From: Casuarius casuarius
Taxonomy: Eukaryota; Chordata; Aves; Casuariiformes; Casuariidae
NCBI GenBank assembly: GCA_003342895.1
Contig: PTFA01000050.1
Coordinates: 2,993,856 to 3,057,855, forward strand
Reading direction: 5' to 3'
DNA length: 64,000 nt
Below the pieces are notes generated by a model. It was not told the DNA's origin. It did no database searches and saw only the letters and a list, made by a program, of their open reading frames with translations. Positions 12,239 to 26,515 of this stretch are shown piece after piece. Made by a program: the position numbers and the translations under genes. Each line of letters begins with the position of its first letter. Within the stretch, counting starts at the first letter, position 1.

Positions 12239-15200
12239 CCTCTTGAAAAAAGACCCTCTGGGGAGAGCGAGACTTGCTTTGCATTTCATCTGTAGTTCAG
12301 ATCCCACAAGAAATATACCCGTTTGTTTTGATTTTTGCATTCTTTCCTCCTCACTTCCACCCTTCTGAGAAAAAAAAAAAAACTATTGTGTTTTAGAAAT
12401 TACAGAGTTCTTATTTAGTTTATGGTTGGTAACTGCACCAACAAGAGTATTATTTGAAGGCATATAAAAATCTTAAAATCGCTTTCTGTTCCAGTCTGTA
12501 GAACAGAATAAATCAGCGCCCTGCTCTCGGAGCCTCGGTGGTCGGTAGGTGCTGGGAAGGCAGCTAGTCCAGCTCGGGTGCAAGGAGATAGGATAGCGTC
12601 AGCGATAATGCCCTTCGGCCGGGTATCGTCCCGCCGGCCAGTTCGGGAACGTGGGCTCCAGGGTGGGAAGTGTTGGGTGATGTGAGAAAATGGGTGGCTC
12701 CGGCAAAGCCCGGGAAGAATCCCCTTGCTACAGGCAGAAAGCACTGCAAGTTCTTCTGTTGTATGACTGTTTTCCTTAAAAAGAAAAATGCTACAATTGC
12801 TCTGCTCCTTTGCACTCTTAACCACAGCCCACGTCCCTGCAGGAGGATGAGGTGTTAGTTTTAGTTCTTCTAACCCCCTTTATGCCTTGAGTCCTTACAG
12901 TGAAAAGGACTTTTAGTGGGTAATGCCAGGCATTTACAGTCCGTAAATGCCATCTTCAAATTTAAGGACGATACACATTACCCTGCGGTGCTTGAGGCCA
13001 TACTCGTTGCCCACGAACCTTAGACTTCTCTTTGCCTTGGCACCCTTAGCCTTGCGTGATCATAAACTAGTGAACCAGTAGGGGTGAGACTGCTCCATGT
13101 AGGGTGAAGAATTTCATCCCTCTTGTAGCTATTTCTCTTGCTACGCTCTTGCCTTTCACCCTGGTTTCTGAATTGCCCCATGCTGGACTCTCCACAGCTC
13201 GGTGACTCCCCTTCCAGAGACCCCTGAATGCCATTTCTATAAACTACATTTTGGAGAGTGGTACAGAGAGCAGGAAAAGTGACTTGAACCAACATGTGGG
13301 TTAGGAGAGTCAAAAGACGATGTGAGTTGCAGAATATAACCTGACTTAGATGCGTCGCTGGGCTTGGCCCTTAGTTACGTTACCACATGCAGCCTCTAAA
13401 TAGTGAAGTCATATGCAGGATTTCAGCTTGGTTTCCAATAGAAACAAGGTTTTACGCAGTCGTCCTAATCTGTGTGTGCCCTTCCGTGTTGAATCTTAGC
13501 TGGTTTCAGCCAAGCTTGGCAGAGAGCGGCAATACCGCTTCTGCTCCAGGAGTTTCATGGCAAACAGGCATGGAAGGAGGAGGAAACTGTCTAATAGCCT
13601 GGAATGGCTTTGGCCAAAAGGCACACCTTATTAGTCACTGAATAACCCGTGCAGAAGCACACTTGCAATCAATGCCCGGCTGCGGGCGAAGCTGACGCCT
13701 GCGCTGTGCGAGGCCGCAAGCCTGCGGCGCGGAGGTGCCCAGGACGAGGCGATGCTGCCTGAGCAGGCACCCAACCACAGCTTCCCACGCTGCCTTGGGC
13801 TGCAGTATTTCCAAACATAAGTAATGAAGAGCTTCATCTGCCAGGTCTCCTGCTAGGGGAGAGGTCGCGGGAGGGACCTGCAGCACCTTTACTAGCGCTA
13901 CGGTGCGGTGCTGGGCATCGCTCCTGCTGGGAGGCTCCCGCTTGCCCTTGCTGCTCCCGCTGTCGTGTGGGAAGCGGTGAGGAGGATCTCAGTAACGTGG
14001 GCACTGCAGACCTGCAGAGCTGCTGAGGTTATTCCTTTTCATGTATTTCCAGTGTTGGAGGGAACTGGAAAATCCAGCCCATTCAGCCTCCTACTGAGCC
14101 CTAGAGCAAGGGGTTGGGTGCCTGGAGGGTGCAGGATGCGCCTGGGTCACTTCTGGACCATGCAGAGGACTTGTGTGCCTGGAAAGTTTCCTTTGTATGT
14201 AGGTAATGCTAGAGAGCGGACATGAGGTGACAGTCTCAGCTAACATTGCCCTGGTAGCCAGTCCTCATAAGGTCTAGAGCTCCCTTTGAGTTATTCGTGT
14301 GAACTGTTTAATAGTTTGGCTGTGTGACTGACTGCCTTGGTAACACATGCTTCTAGGCAGTCTCTAAGTCAAAACCGAAGTATAAATGTTATCTGACGAC
14401 TTAAAACCATTTATTACATTATTATTTTATCAGGAGTTCATCAGCCTTGTCAATGCATGTCAGGTGCCTTAGTTTCAAACAAGAAAACGCTAGGTCGGAC
14501 GAACTAAAGCAGACTCGTATGGACAATGTGTTTCATAATCCTTTCAACAAAAGTCTTAGTTACTTGCAGATGTTTCATGAAGCCCTTTAAAATGCAGATG
14601 CTCTATTAGAAAACACCGTGCCAGGTAGCCCTGTCATTTGAGAACCTTGCTGAAATTTGAAGACCTTTTTCTGCAAGTGCCTCCTGCTTATTTACCCCGG
14701 TCCGAGCGGCACCAGACCACCAGAGAGCTGTTCTGTGTTTCTGAAGCCGTAGTGCCGTGGTGTGGGAGTTTTGGCACAAATAACATCTTCAAGAATCTTT
14801 TATCCCCTCCTTTCGCCCACCCTCGATCCCCTGGTGAACAAGGTGGGATTCAGGTCCCTCTTTCTCCTGCACAGCGTGGTGGTGGAGGGCTGCAGGGTAG
14901 GGATGGGAACTGGGGATGGGGTGGGAGGAGAGCGGGGGACAGCGAGAACTTTGCCGTTCAAGCTGGTATCACTGCTGAAGCCGTTATCCCATGAAATTAC
15001 AGTCCAAGAAATCAGCTGTTAACTGCTTTCGCTGTGCTCAGGGTTTGAGGGACTTGTTGGCATTTGGGAGATAATGGAATGGGTCAGTATCCCTTTCTGC
15101 TTCACTCTTATTTTTTTGAATATGAATTAATTTGGGAGTGGAAAAGTGTAAATTTTTATAACCGGAAGCTTAAAATGAAAACCAGTAAGCTTGGGCATTC

Positions 15201-15689
15201 AGGGTTGCTGGAATGTTTGAATGACGAAAGACTCGGAGATGGAGGCTTCTTACTCTGAAGCACCCCTGCGTTCGAGAGTCTCATGTAGCCGTAGATGTAA
15301 GTACTTGATGTGGTTGAAAAGGACAGAAAAGTTCCACAATTTTTCTTGCTTTTGCTCTGAAACTGCCAAATTTACTGTAGCCAGTAGAAATCTTGTTAAT
15401 GAAAGAAGTCTTGTTTTTGGAACCTGGTGCTAGATGATGGCCAGCACAAGGGCTACGCTGTTGAGGGCATTTCCCGTCGTTCACAAAAGAGCTGGTGTAA
15501 CCTGGCAAACGTCGCGCTGCAGAGCGATCGTCTGCGCGGTGCCTCGTTTAAGGTGCTCACCTGAAATGGGAGTGGGAGCCGTCAGACCCGCTCCGTCGTT
15601 GGGTTTGCTTGGCACGCTCATCCCTTCCCCGGGGATGTAATTTTTTGCGTTTGTCATTAAAATATGAGTGGGAAATGACAATAACTATG

Positions 15690-16235
15690 GAAATGATTGC
15701 CCTCGGAGCCGAGCCCGGGTGGGACAGAGGGACGAGCCACCGCGGCCAGAAGGCAGGCACGATGCCTCTGCCCGCCAGAGGGAGGGCGGTCTCCCCCGTG
15801 CCCCGGTGAGGCTCAGGCGTTTCGCGTGGCGCCGGGGGCGGCTGTGCCGCGTGTGCCAGGGTGGCCGGCTCCTCGGTCTGCCCTCGGCCCGGGCGGGAGG
15901 GCGACGTGCCCTCCCCCAGCGTTTGCACCAGCAGAACAAAAGCAGCCCGGCAGCAGAAGCAGGCTCGGAGATGCTCCAGAAACGCCGCCGTTCCGGGCAG
16001 CGGGGAGGGCGGACGAGCACGCGCGGAGCGGAAAATGGAGCACAGCTGCCCGTTTCAGCCACCAATGCCTCGCCGGGAGCGGCGGCGCCCCGCGGGGCCG
16101 GCCGTGGGCTGCTGCCCCTGGGCGCGGGCCGGCTCCCGGGGCCGGCCCCCGCGGGGCTGCCCTAACGAGCAGGCTGGGGACGGGCAGATGGCCTTCCTCC
16201 CCGCCGCGGGGGCCCGGCTCTTCGGGGAGTGATCC
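15690..16235. promoter_or_regulatory. CpG island
   Basis: About 550 bp of strongly GC-rich, CpG-dense sequence with several ggcgcggg/ccgcgggg motifs. The open frames on both strands are compositional. No splice-ready exon was identified. Confidence 0.55.
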
Positions 16236-19019
16236 CCGCTGAGACTGCAACAACAGCAACCCGGGAGCCGGGCAGATGGTCTACTGGCGACCGCTCTAAT
16301 AATTGCATCAGCTGGTTACTTTTGCAGCCAGTGAAGCCTTCTATTCGTAGGCTCTCTGAAATGATCCTGATTTTTTTTTCTTCCTGCCTTGTTTAAATTT
16401 ATTTATTTTTTTCACGGGGTGGGGGTGAGGCTGGGTGGGCAGCCATCTGCCGGAGGTATTTGATAATCTAGTTAGAGGAGCCTCCGAGCAATAGCAGCGG
16501 TGCCTGGACAGGCACCTGAATGGGCGAGAGGCCACGGCAGCCACGGCTCTTTTCTCATGCATCACGTGTAATTTAGGGCTCTAATGATGGTGCTCGTTGA
16601 GAAGAGAAGAGCTGGACTGGTATAATCCTTTCCAGCCTCAGAGGGCCGTTGCAGTCTCATTCCTTGCACGAAACACCTGCCAGCCTCCACCTAAATTGCT
16701 CAACATACCTAAGCTGCTGCTCCCTCAAGCGACGTGCGCGCGGGCCGGAGATCTAAATAATGCAGGATACAGTGGCGGGTTCTTCCTCGCCTCGCCCTCC
16801 CCCGGCTGGCACCTCCGGGCCGCTGTTAGAGGAAAGCTGATGAGATGTCCACTGGCAGTTGCTCAGGCTGTTTTGCAGCCTGACTTGCCCTTCACCTTTA
16901 TCGTGCTCTTCCTTTTGGGTTCTCGTTAGATAGACAAAAGATCTACATGTTCCCGTTGGCATCTCTTCTACTTGTAGGGATTGCTGGCAAGAGCAGTCTC
17001 GGCTGACTTTTGAAGTAGCAAAACAATGGGAGCTGCCGTCAGAGGTCCTCCAGAGATGCCGACCGCCCTCCCGCTGGGTTCCCGGGCGCCTGGCGCTCCT
17101 GTGCATCTCCGTCCCCGCGCGCTGGGGCAGCCTGGGAAGCGCTGCTGCTCCGCTCTCCTGCACCCCACTTTTCGCTCGCAGCGTGGCGCCGGTCGCTGCG
17201 GCAGGGCTGAGCCCAGAGGTCCCCTAATCCCTTACAGCAGGGTTAGATTCAGCCCAGCCAAGCCCCCCTTTCCTTTTTTCCCCCCTTTGCGGTGTTTTGC
17301 ACCCCGCCGACATGCAGCCCGCCTCCTGCCCGCACCCCCGGCTGACTGCTCCAGCTCCTGACTTCTTACTACTCTCCTTAGGCAAATCAGAGCTGGCCTC
17401 GCTTTTGGTGCCTGCAACTGGTTTCCATGAAGGCAATTTCAGGACTTTGGTTTATGCCCATCTATTTCACCCCGGCATAAATTCTGCAAAAATTTCGGTG
17501 CTCAGCTTGCTTGATAGTTTGCTAGTCCTGAGTTTCACGTTACAATTTGTAGGAGGGATGGGACAAATGGCTGCATTAAGGTTTCTTAAAGGACTGATTA
17601 AAGTTCGCTTTTGTAAGTTGAGAGTTGACCTCCACAGGAAGAATTTGGGATTGCCCACATTCTTCATAGCTTCCCTCATTATGGCATTGCGGCGGATTCG
17701 GTTCGTTATGTGATGATACTAATATGAAAATATTATGTTGCTGCATTCTGTGAATGTCTCTTTATCTGCTGTAAGCTCCAAATGCGTAGCCACGGATGTT
17801 GAACTGAAACTTTGCAAATATCCTGCTGATCCCTTCAGGACCGTTGCTTATGTAGCCTTATTTTTTCTTTAGAAATTGTAGGTGTGGGTAATTACATGTA
17901 TTTTTGAAAGCTCTAACTATGCCTCATTTAAACTTCTGCAAACATCTTTGTAAGTCCAATTAAATGCCTGCAGAAGAAAACGATCAAAAAATGAAATGGG
18001 GAAATGTGCGTTTACCCAGATACAGCTTGCAAGCCAAGCAAAATGTTATGTTAGCCCAACAAATGGGTTATTCAAGCAAAGTTCTACCAAGACAAACATA
18101 AAAAGTCGAGGATAAGTGAGTTTTGAAGCAATACGGGATGTGGCCCTCTCAAGTTAAGTTATCAAGATTGCACAGGTTGAGAAAATGCAGCTGATTTTGG
18201 GTCCACTTGAAAATTGCATTGGAATTACCCTGAAAGATGCAATACGATCCGAGTTTTTCAAATGCTTTCAAAAATTTTAATTTGGGATCTGAACTTTTGC
18301 CTTCCTGGAGTCTTTTATTTGTACCAATGTAGTCGAATATTGCAGAAGAACTGTAAATAAAAATGAAGCTCAGGCCGATTCCCGCTGGGGCCCCGCCGGG
18401 GATCCGGGTCTTTTCTCCGCTGTCCGCAGCCATCCAGGCGCATGGGGCCGGGGGAGCCAGGAGGCTGCGGCGGCCCGGAGCAACGGGACATAGGTAGCAA
18501 CAGCATTAATGCTTTAACTGTGTTTTAGGGAACCAACTCTGCTTTACTGAATTAAACTTCCGTTTAATTTCCATCGAAGTTAAAGCAAAACTCACAGATA
18601 GCTGGATAGGGCCCCGTGTGCTCGCAGTTTCTACAACCGCTGATCAAAAGCAATACTTTGTTTCTAATTTGAGAAAGTTATTTTTTTTTTTTAGGTAGTT
18701 TAAAACCAAAGGAAACCGTCACATCCTGAGTGACATCCTGTGTGCCACAGCAGCATTCTTGCTGCTAGACCGTCAGAATTTCAGCCGAGGGAATAAAATC
18801 CAATCTGTGTAAAAATGTGTTTGCTTTGTGAAAAGCTTGCAATATTGCATAAGCTGTTTTCTGATTCTAAAATTCAGATTGAAAAATCTATATCCAAGAG
18901 AACAAAAAGATTAATTAAATTAGTTATCTGGAGGAAATACAGAGGACATTGACTTATTGATTTGCTTTTAGTAAATTTGGTTTGATATGCAAGATTACAG
19001 TTTTAATACTAGAAATTAT

Positions 19020-19395
19020 CACAGCGCGTCCCAGCCTGGTCAGCCACTTCCTACGCTGCGTTTTGCCCAGCCTGCTGCTCTGGTGTCTGGCCGTCGGCGC
19101 GCTGCTGCCTTTCGGAGCGCCCCGCGCCTCCCGGAGCAGCCTGGTGCCGCCTGGGGCCGGCAGCCGGGACGGGCAGCTGTGGGGGCTGCCGGTTCTGGCC
19201 TCACGTTTTTCCTCGTTCGGCTGTTTCTGGCGGTTTTGGGTCGAAGGACCGGAAAGGCAGGCAGGGAGCGGTGCGCCCGGCGGTCTCGCGGCCCCGGAGC
19301 GGCGATTCCCGGCCGGGGCTCCCGCGGCCCCTCCGGCCGGACGCCGGAGACGCACTACACCAAATTACCTCGGCTCTGCCCGTAGCGCCGCGGGG
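19020..19395. other. CpG-rich patch
   Basis: A CpG-rich block with abrupt AT-rich borders on both sides. No repeat or exon similarity was recognised. Confidence 0.5.
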
Positions 19396-20281
19396 TGATT
19401 TACTCCTGTCTTTAGCCTGTGGAAGTGAGACTTAATGAAGATAGATAAGAAATCTTGACTCCTCTCCTTAGCTAATTTATCAGCTTTTCTCCTGAATAGA
19501 TGAGCTAAGGTGTGCGTATAATGTGTATTGCTGCTCCAACGCTGGCAGTATAGTTAATTTTTCTGTTTTATACTCTGCATTAAAACTGCTCTATTTCTTA
19601 AAACACCTAGAGAACACAAACCAGTCTTTTAGAAATATGTTTAATAATACTGTTTATTGAGATAAAAAAGAGCAATAAAAAGGAGCAGGAAAGTGCTGCC
19701 CTTTTGGGTCCTAATACCCATGTTAATACGTACGTGGATGTGTACGCCTTAGTATATGCTAAGTGATGCTGTATATTGGGGCTGGGGCTGGGGCTGCTGC
19801 ACGGTTCGGTTTGTCGCACGCTACCGAGGCGAGTGTGCGTGCAAGGAAGGCAGTGAGAGTTGGGGTGCAGAGCAGTGCTCATCTGCTGTCGCCCTCCCCG
19901 GGAGCACGCACCTCACGGCTACAGATTGCACAGAGCAACCGAGTCGTCCCGCGCCTTTAGCATCGCTTTCTTCCTTCCGCAGACGCCCCGTTGCGCTGGC
20001 GTTCGTCTCCTGCGCGGGTGGTTTGGCTTCGACGCAGTGCAGACTGTGTGCTGGAGAGCAATTACAGGGGATCGATTTAAGATTGCAAACATTGCTATTT
20101 GCAAGTGTATGAGAGAGAAAAAGCGAGAAAGAAAGAAACTATTCTACAATATTTATTTTCGTGTATTAAATTAAGAGCTTTGACTGCTTGGCTGGATGTG
20201 CAGCTGGAGCAGGGATAAGGAAGTGAATCAGTTGAAACAAAGTTGCAACTCTTGACGGCAAAGTTTTTGTTTTCGAATCCT

Positions 20282-20318
20282 TCAATTGTCAAAACACAGC
20301 CTCAATTGTCAAAACACA
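20282..20318 (+). repeat. 17-bp direct repeat, 20-bp period
   Basis: The sequence tcaattgtcaaaacaca occurs at 20282-20298 and again, identical, at 20302-20318. The repeat includes a CAATTG palindrome. It is a recent local duplication or a paired binding site. Confidence 0.9.
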
Positions 20319-20604
20319 CAGGAAAATCAGCAAACATAGACGTGTGGTCAGGCCAAACTGACCAGCCTGCTCTGCAGGGGGAACACGCATGGTCTCAGTG
20401 CGATCGAGGGTGGAAATGATCCTGTACCGGTGTCTTGGACCCAGGGCGTCCAGGGACTGCTGCTCTGCCAAGAGCAGTTCGTGCTACTGCAAAGTGGCTT
20501 TAATTTTTGAAAAGTGTTAGTGAACAGTGAAAAATCTGATTGCCAAATCAAAAATTTAAACAGATCCCCAAATCTGATGCTCCTGCTTAAAAATGAAAAG
20601 GTTG

Positions 20605-20667
20605 CATGTATATGTGTAATATATATGTATATGTGTAATATATATATACATGCATACACACACATGT
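20605..20667 (+). repeat. AT/GT-rich imperfect tandem and inverted repeat
   Basis: The unit tgtatatgtgtaatatata occurs twice in tandem (from 20607 and from 20627) and is followed by atacatgcatacacacacat, which is nearly its inverse complement. The whole block can fold back on itself. Confidence 0.85.
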
Positions 20668-23149
20668 AATCAAATCAGTGAAAAAAATGCAAAGGCTGAA
20701 GAAATTAATCGTATCTGAAATTTTACATGGAATTTATGGTTTTATATATGAATGTGTGACATCTTCTAGAGCAAAACCCTGCACCCAGGCGTGTTTGTTA
20801 AGTGCATTGTGCCTATGAGCCTGGCTGGAGGGAACACCAAACCCATGTCTGTTAGAAAAATTATGCCTTGAACGTTTAACACGAGAAATACTAGTATTTC
20901 AGATAAACTCAGCTGTCATGGCAGTTTCAATGTCTTTCTTAAGAATATGAAAATGATCAGATAGTGTAAACTTTGACATCTCAAAGCAGTTTGGTCCTTC
21001 TGTGAACTTATATTCCCTCTAGCCCTTGAGCATCTCTGTCCTTTTCCTGCATCGTGTGAGACACGTTGACAAATGTAAGGTAAGCGTTGCTCTGGAGGTG
21101 AGGCAATCCTGTAGGAGCGGGTAGAAGAATAGATGTTAGGCAGGATACGGCTTTCTCCTTGGGTACATGGGTTTAAACTGCGCTCACGAAGACCTCTTTC
21201 CAAGCAGTTCAGTTCAGTTCATTTCTGCTTCTCTCTCCTCATACTATAGATACTGAGGCATGGATAAACCTAGCTATTCGTATGGTCAGAATATGTATTT
21301 TGAAACCAAAATTTCCCATTGCTGTTAAATAGACAAATGTTTGATTTAGCTAGATGAGAAATAACTTTGATGAAGAACTAGCCTGTTACTCCAGAAACGG
21401 AAGGACTTCCGAGGTGACCGAGCGAGTAAGCGGGCACGACGGGGAGATTATCGTGTCTGGGTTCCTCCTTTCGCTTCGGGAAGGAGCTTTCCTAGATCCG
21501 GGCACCTTCGCGGGCGTCTCCCGTAGCCTGGTCGTTAGGGTGCCCCCGCGCCAAGAGCAGCTAGAAACGGCCACTCTTCAGGGACGCAAGAGGGCAGGGA
21601 GACGTTGCTCACTTCAGCGCACAGGTCCCTGTGACTGACTTGCTAAAAACAGAAATTAGCGTAATGAAGGTGGGCAACCAGGAGTCCGCTTCTGTGCGTC
21701 CGCGGAGGCAGGGCGGCTGGTGAACAATTTCAGCAGAATAAACACATGGCTTTCTCTCAGCCTCTCCTCATTTGGGAGCTGGCTGTCTTTTCTTCCCTCA
21801 ATTAAGCTCAATTAAGTATAGTGAGATAAAATCCACTCTTTTCCTCTTAAAAGTTTCAAAATAAAAATTTGGCGACTAGGTAAGCGCTTATGTTTGCTGT
21901 CTGCCCTGTGGGACATTTTCAGAGTGCTTTTGTAATGCACGTGTAAGCTGCCCTCTCACTCGCTGGTAAATGATTTCATTTTTCTAGCTCTCAAATTTTG
22001 TAAATGCTATTAATTTTTTGCTCTCATTTCAGACCATAAAGATGTAAGAACGTGCTTTAAAACCATACCCTTTCTGGCAGATTTGAAATAAATTATATGC
22101 AATCTCTATTGTGTTAAAAATAAAATAATGTGAGTTCATGTATGAACTGGACTCCGAGGCTTAAGGAAATGCAGAGTGGTGGGAGGCAGTGGCCTAAACT
22201 GCTGGAGACTAAGTCCGTGCTATACACTTAAATGTTTTGTGAGCACGTGGAACCTGTGGCTGATACACTATGGATAAGGAACTAATGTTAACAGCTGTCA
22301 TAGCACAAGGTGATTCTCGCAGTTTTTTTAACAGACAAGTGACATTTCTCCTGATATTTTATTACCGCAAGAGTTGTGCGATATTTCTGCTTTCTCGTTA
22401 AAAGTTCTGTGTCTTTTTCTACCCTCCCCCAGTGGCAACGTTGAATCACGTTTTATAAGAGAAGGATCATTATACATAATGAAGCAATTTAAACAAATGA
22501 TCTCTTAGTTCAAGGAGACATACACTATAACGTAAACTCGCTGAAATGAAAAGCTGCTGTTCAAAACATCGTGCTGCCTCCTTTGCTTATTAAAAGCTCT
22601 CTCTTTTAATTCTGAGCGTGGCACTGTCTGTCAGAAGTCTGGATGTTTTCATCGATCTCCAGCCCGTCAGCTGCTGTTTTGATGACGACACAGCAGTAGT
22701 AGATATCAAGTAATGTTAATCTATGGTACTTCCAGTTGGAGTTTAAATGAAGTTTTGCTAGCTGTTGCAGAATAACGAAATATTACAAACCCAAATCCAG
22801 CTATGACAACGCGCATTATCAGGAAAAAGCACTTTTCTGCAGCTAATAATGTTTCAGTACCTGTTAGTACACGCAAAGCCAACAGTGGGTGTCTTTCCCA
22901 GTGGTGCGGGGCCACGAGGCGCGCGGGAGAGGGCTTGAGTTAGTGTAGCCCACCTGCAAGCCGCCATGTAGTAACTTTTCTCCTGTCATACCGTATTTCT
23001 TTATTAACATAAAATATGTCACCATGTATCTGTTTTTTCTATTGTATTTCCTGTTTTACTCATTGCTAGCGTGTTTAATGCAGATCTCAGCTGACTCACA
23101 CCCCTTCGAAGGAGTATCTGGCAGTGACCCCCCAGATCGTGCCTGCCTG

Positions 23150-23490
23150 GCTGATCTGTGCAGAGCTGTGGAGGGGGGAAGCAGGAGGCCGCGGTCCCGA
23201 GGAGAGAGACCGGCCCGAGCCTGGGAGGCTGCCGAGGCAGAGGGGCTCTGGGCTGAGCCTTCCTCCCGCTATCTGCAAGGAGGGTTTTTTTGGAGCATCA
23301 CTCCAGCTGTAGATTTGAAAACATGGTAGAGAGGTCTGTTTGGCAAAACCGGCGCGTTTGGCAGACGTGTTTTCCACCGATGGTCCGCAGCCGGCTCCAT
23401 CCGTTCGCGCTCCGGGGTGGCTCGCTGCGGCGGGAGACGGTGCGGTCTGCGGCGGGAGACGGTGCGGTCTGCGGCGGGCAGCCGGGGAGG
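23150..23490. other. CpG-rich patch with tandem repeat
   Basis: A GC-rich block containing the 22-bp tandem repeat at 23427-23478. Part of its CpG content comes from that duplication. Confidence 0.5.
23427..23478 (+). repeat. 22-bp GC-rich tandem repeat
   Basis: Two perfect copies of a 22-mer that begins gcggcgggagacggtgcgg (23427-23448 and 23449-23470) are followed by a partial third copy. It is a small minisatellite within a CpG-rich patch. Confidence 0.9.
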
Positions 23491-24379
23491 TGGCAAGTGA
23501 GGGAGGAGCTGGTTTACTGCCCGCCAGCCCCATCGTTTTTCAATTCGTCCTTCTCCAGCGTGCAAGCTGCCCTTTCCGTGTGCCCTTTCCAAGCAGCGCT
23601 TGGGTCGGGCAACGTTCACCCAGTACCCGTTTCATGATCGAGTTACTTCCACGTGAATAAATGGAGAATTTGGTTAAAAGTGAAACCTTCACTCCCAATT
23701 CCCACCAACTCCACCAGCCCAGAAATGGGCTTTGTACAGGCTTCTCAGGGCCCGGCCCAGGGGTGGAAGTGTGGCGTTTAGGAGGGTGATTTGTGGTTTT
23801 GAACAGCATCTATCATGTAAGTGCGTGTTTGAATGAGTAACTTTTAGGCATTTTACTCTGATTGGGTCATTCAACAGTGCATTAGCTTATTTAAAATAGA
23901 AGTGTGTTGGGGTTTTTTGGATTGAATGTCTCTAGATCAGTATTTTAACAGAGGAGGGAATAATTTTTTCTCAAGTTTTAAGGAATTAGAACAGAGATCA
24001 GCTCTTCCAGGTGGTCTGCGCTCTGGAAAGACCGACAGAAATGTCCGGGCTCGCGCAGCGTATCTGCCGCCGTGCCTGCTTCGAAAGGAGCCATACAAAC
24101 CTCTTTTTTGGAAAGCTGGTTAATCTCTGTCTTTGCCAAAAAGATCCCAAACCCCACATCCTTCTCAGTAGGACTTAAGATGCTGTATAACATTACCTAA
24201 CTTAAGGTCTCAAGCTTTGTAGTCTTTCGTACGTTGGATGATTTTGGTGAGCGGACACAGAGGCTTTATTACTGATGTGATTATTCAGAAATGCTGAAAT
24301 CTCCCGCCTTGATGTCGGGCACTTAAGGATGAGTGAAGTTTTTAACTCTGCTGCTCGCTTTAACTTTGTGGCTTGCTTA

Positions 24380-24790
24380 GTCACGGTCGGGTCTCGTCAG
24401 GAAATCAGCAGTGGGAAGCCGGGCGCCTCGGCGGGTCGGCGGGGAGGAGAAGGGATGCTCCCTCGCCGGAGGGAGCTCGGCAAAGCACGCGGCCCGCGCG
24501 GCGCTGGCAGAGACGTGTGGCGGGCGTGCGGCGTGTCCCGCTTGCGGCAAGGGTGGCTCAAAGGAACTCGTACCTTTCATGTGCGCTCACCTTTCCCCAA
24601 GGAAGAGTCGAGCTCAGTAAGCTGTGTGCTCGTTCCTGGCGGTGTTTGGTGGTTTCCTCTGCCAGCCCAGCTGCCGTCGGCAGCTTACCCCGAAGCGGTC
24701 GTGTCCTCTTCTCCGCAGCTGCGTGGGGTGGAGGCGCGTCGCTCCGTCTGCAGTGACGAGCGAAGCCCTAGTAAGGCCGTCCATAGGCGT
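24380..24790. other. CpG-rich patch
   Basis: Moderately CpG-dense; it starts right after an AT-rich stretch at 24.2-24.37 kb. No gene was recognised. Confidence 0.45.
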
Positions 24791-26164
24791 GCAGGAGAAG
24801 CCGGTCAACGCAGTATTGCCCCATTAGCACTAAAACGTTCTCAGTTTGTCTGAAAATTGTCGAAGCAGGCTGGGACCAGCCGAGAAGCAGGAGCGAACCT
24901 TACAGAAGTCAGAAAGTTAGTAGGGTCCAAGGACCAGACTTGGGCCCTAGCAGGCAAGAATAATTTGAAAAACTTCAGAAAGAAAACCTTCTGTTTAAAA
25001 ACTGGAGCAGTTTTGATATAAAAAAAAACCTTAGGCACGCGCATTTTGAGTAAAAGAGATGTTTCTAGCCTCTTCTGCTAAGGCACTGCAAGCCGGCATG
25101 AGGAAGCCCGCGGCTTCGCAGCCCCGAGCATCGCCAGCGAGCCGGCGCTGGTGCCGGAGCCGCTGCGCAGCTCGGCGTCGACTTCGGGTCTCCCTCACTG
25201 CAGGAGAATTACAATGATTGCTTCATTTATTCTAGAAAATACATCTGTGCCTTCCACTTCGCCAGCACAGAAAGTATGCCACAAAACCTTGCCTTAATGA
25301 AGAAGAATGATCTCACATTTTTAAACAAATAACTTGTGAGCTGGGGGAGGACGGGTGTCTGCACCGGTATTGATTACAGGGTTAGCTCGCTAATCAATAC
25401 AGCGCTATGCATACACTTGACTGACGTTCACCTTAACAGCCAATCCTTGAAAACAGTCGTCACTAATATGAATTAATGGTTTCCTAGAACACTATAGTGC
25501 CCATAATTCATACAGAAGTCATGTAGATAGTGGATTCCTTCACTAAAATATTAGTATTTAAACAGTTCCTTTATCGCTGCGGCTCTGGGTCCGTCCTGCA
25601 CTGATGTACGACAGGGCTGAGCACGCGCACGGTGCTCAGCAGGAGTAAACGCAGGCCACGCGTGAAGGCAACTTTTGTTTGCTGCAGGATTTCCAGAAGG
25701 TAATAAAACTTTCTCAGAAAATCAAGACAACAATCTAGAAATCTCATTACCAGGGAAAAATACCGTTGTGGCTGTGCGATATATTGCGACGTCGCAGGCG
25801 TCACGGGCTCTGTTCTGTTGGCTACGGGGCGGATTTTCCCGGGAGAAGACATAAGTGCAGCTAAGTAGCCCGGTTTGTCTCAAGTGTAAATGAATTATCA
25901 GAGCCTTTTTGTAATGGTAGACTGGAAGAAAGTTCTTTGTTTTGAAAGGTAAGAGCTTTTGCGCTTGTTTTTTCCATTTCAGTTTGGCTTTGAGCATGAG
26001 AATTTTGCAGACTATAGGAGATCTTAGTAGAAACAGCTCAGGCTTGGAGGACCTGTCTCCTGCAGGCAAAGTGCTAGCACAGCTACAGTTTGTCTGCGTA
26101 TGGATAAGTACGTGTGTGTTTCTCACGTGGGAAGTTTTCTTAGGAAGCCTTTGTCAGCACGCTG

Positions 26165-26515
26165 GTTTGCGCCGCGTGGGGAAATGCCCCGGTTTCCCAG
26201 GCCGCGCGGTGTGCTCGGGAGCAGGGCTGCTGCCCGCGGCACCCTCCAGCCTGCGCAGGACCGGACATCCAAGCCAGCGAACAGCCGTGACCGAGAAGTG
26301 TTGCGGCGTGCACAGAAAGCCGACGAGAGTGCTTGGCAGAGGGGGCGTCGCGATGCGATTTGCCCCCGAGCCCGGTTGGTCGGGGATGCCGGTACCCGGG
26401 GTGCCTGTGCGCAGGCGCCGTGCTCGGCGGGATGCCCCGGCGCTGCCCGGCCTTCCCGGGCCACAGTGCCAGCTCCCCGCGGCTCGGCCCCTCCTCTCTC
26501 CCAAACTTGAGCGGG
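26165..26515. promoter_or_regulatory. CpG island
   Basis: Dense CpG (gccgcgtgggg…ccgcggctcgg) spans about 350 bp, with long compositional open frames on both strands. It may be an orphan island or an alternative promoter. Confidence 0.5.
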
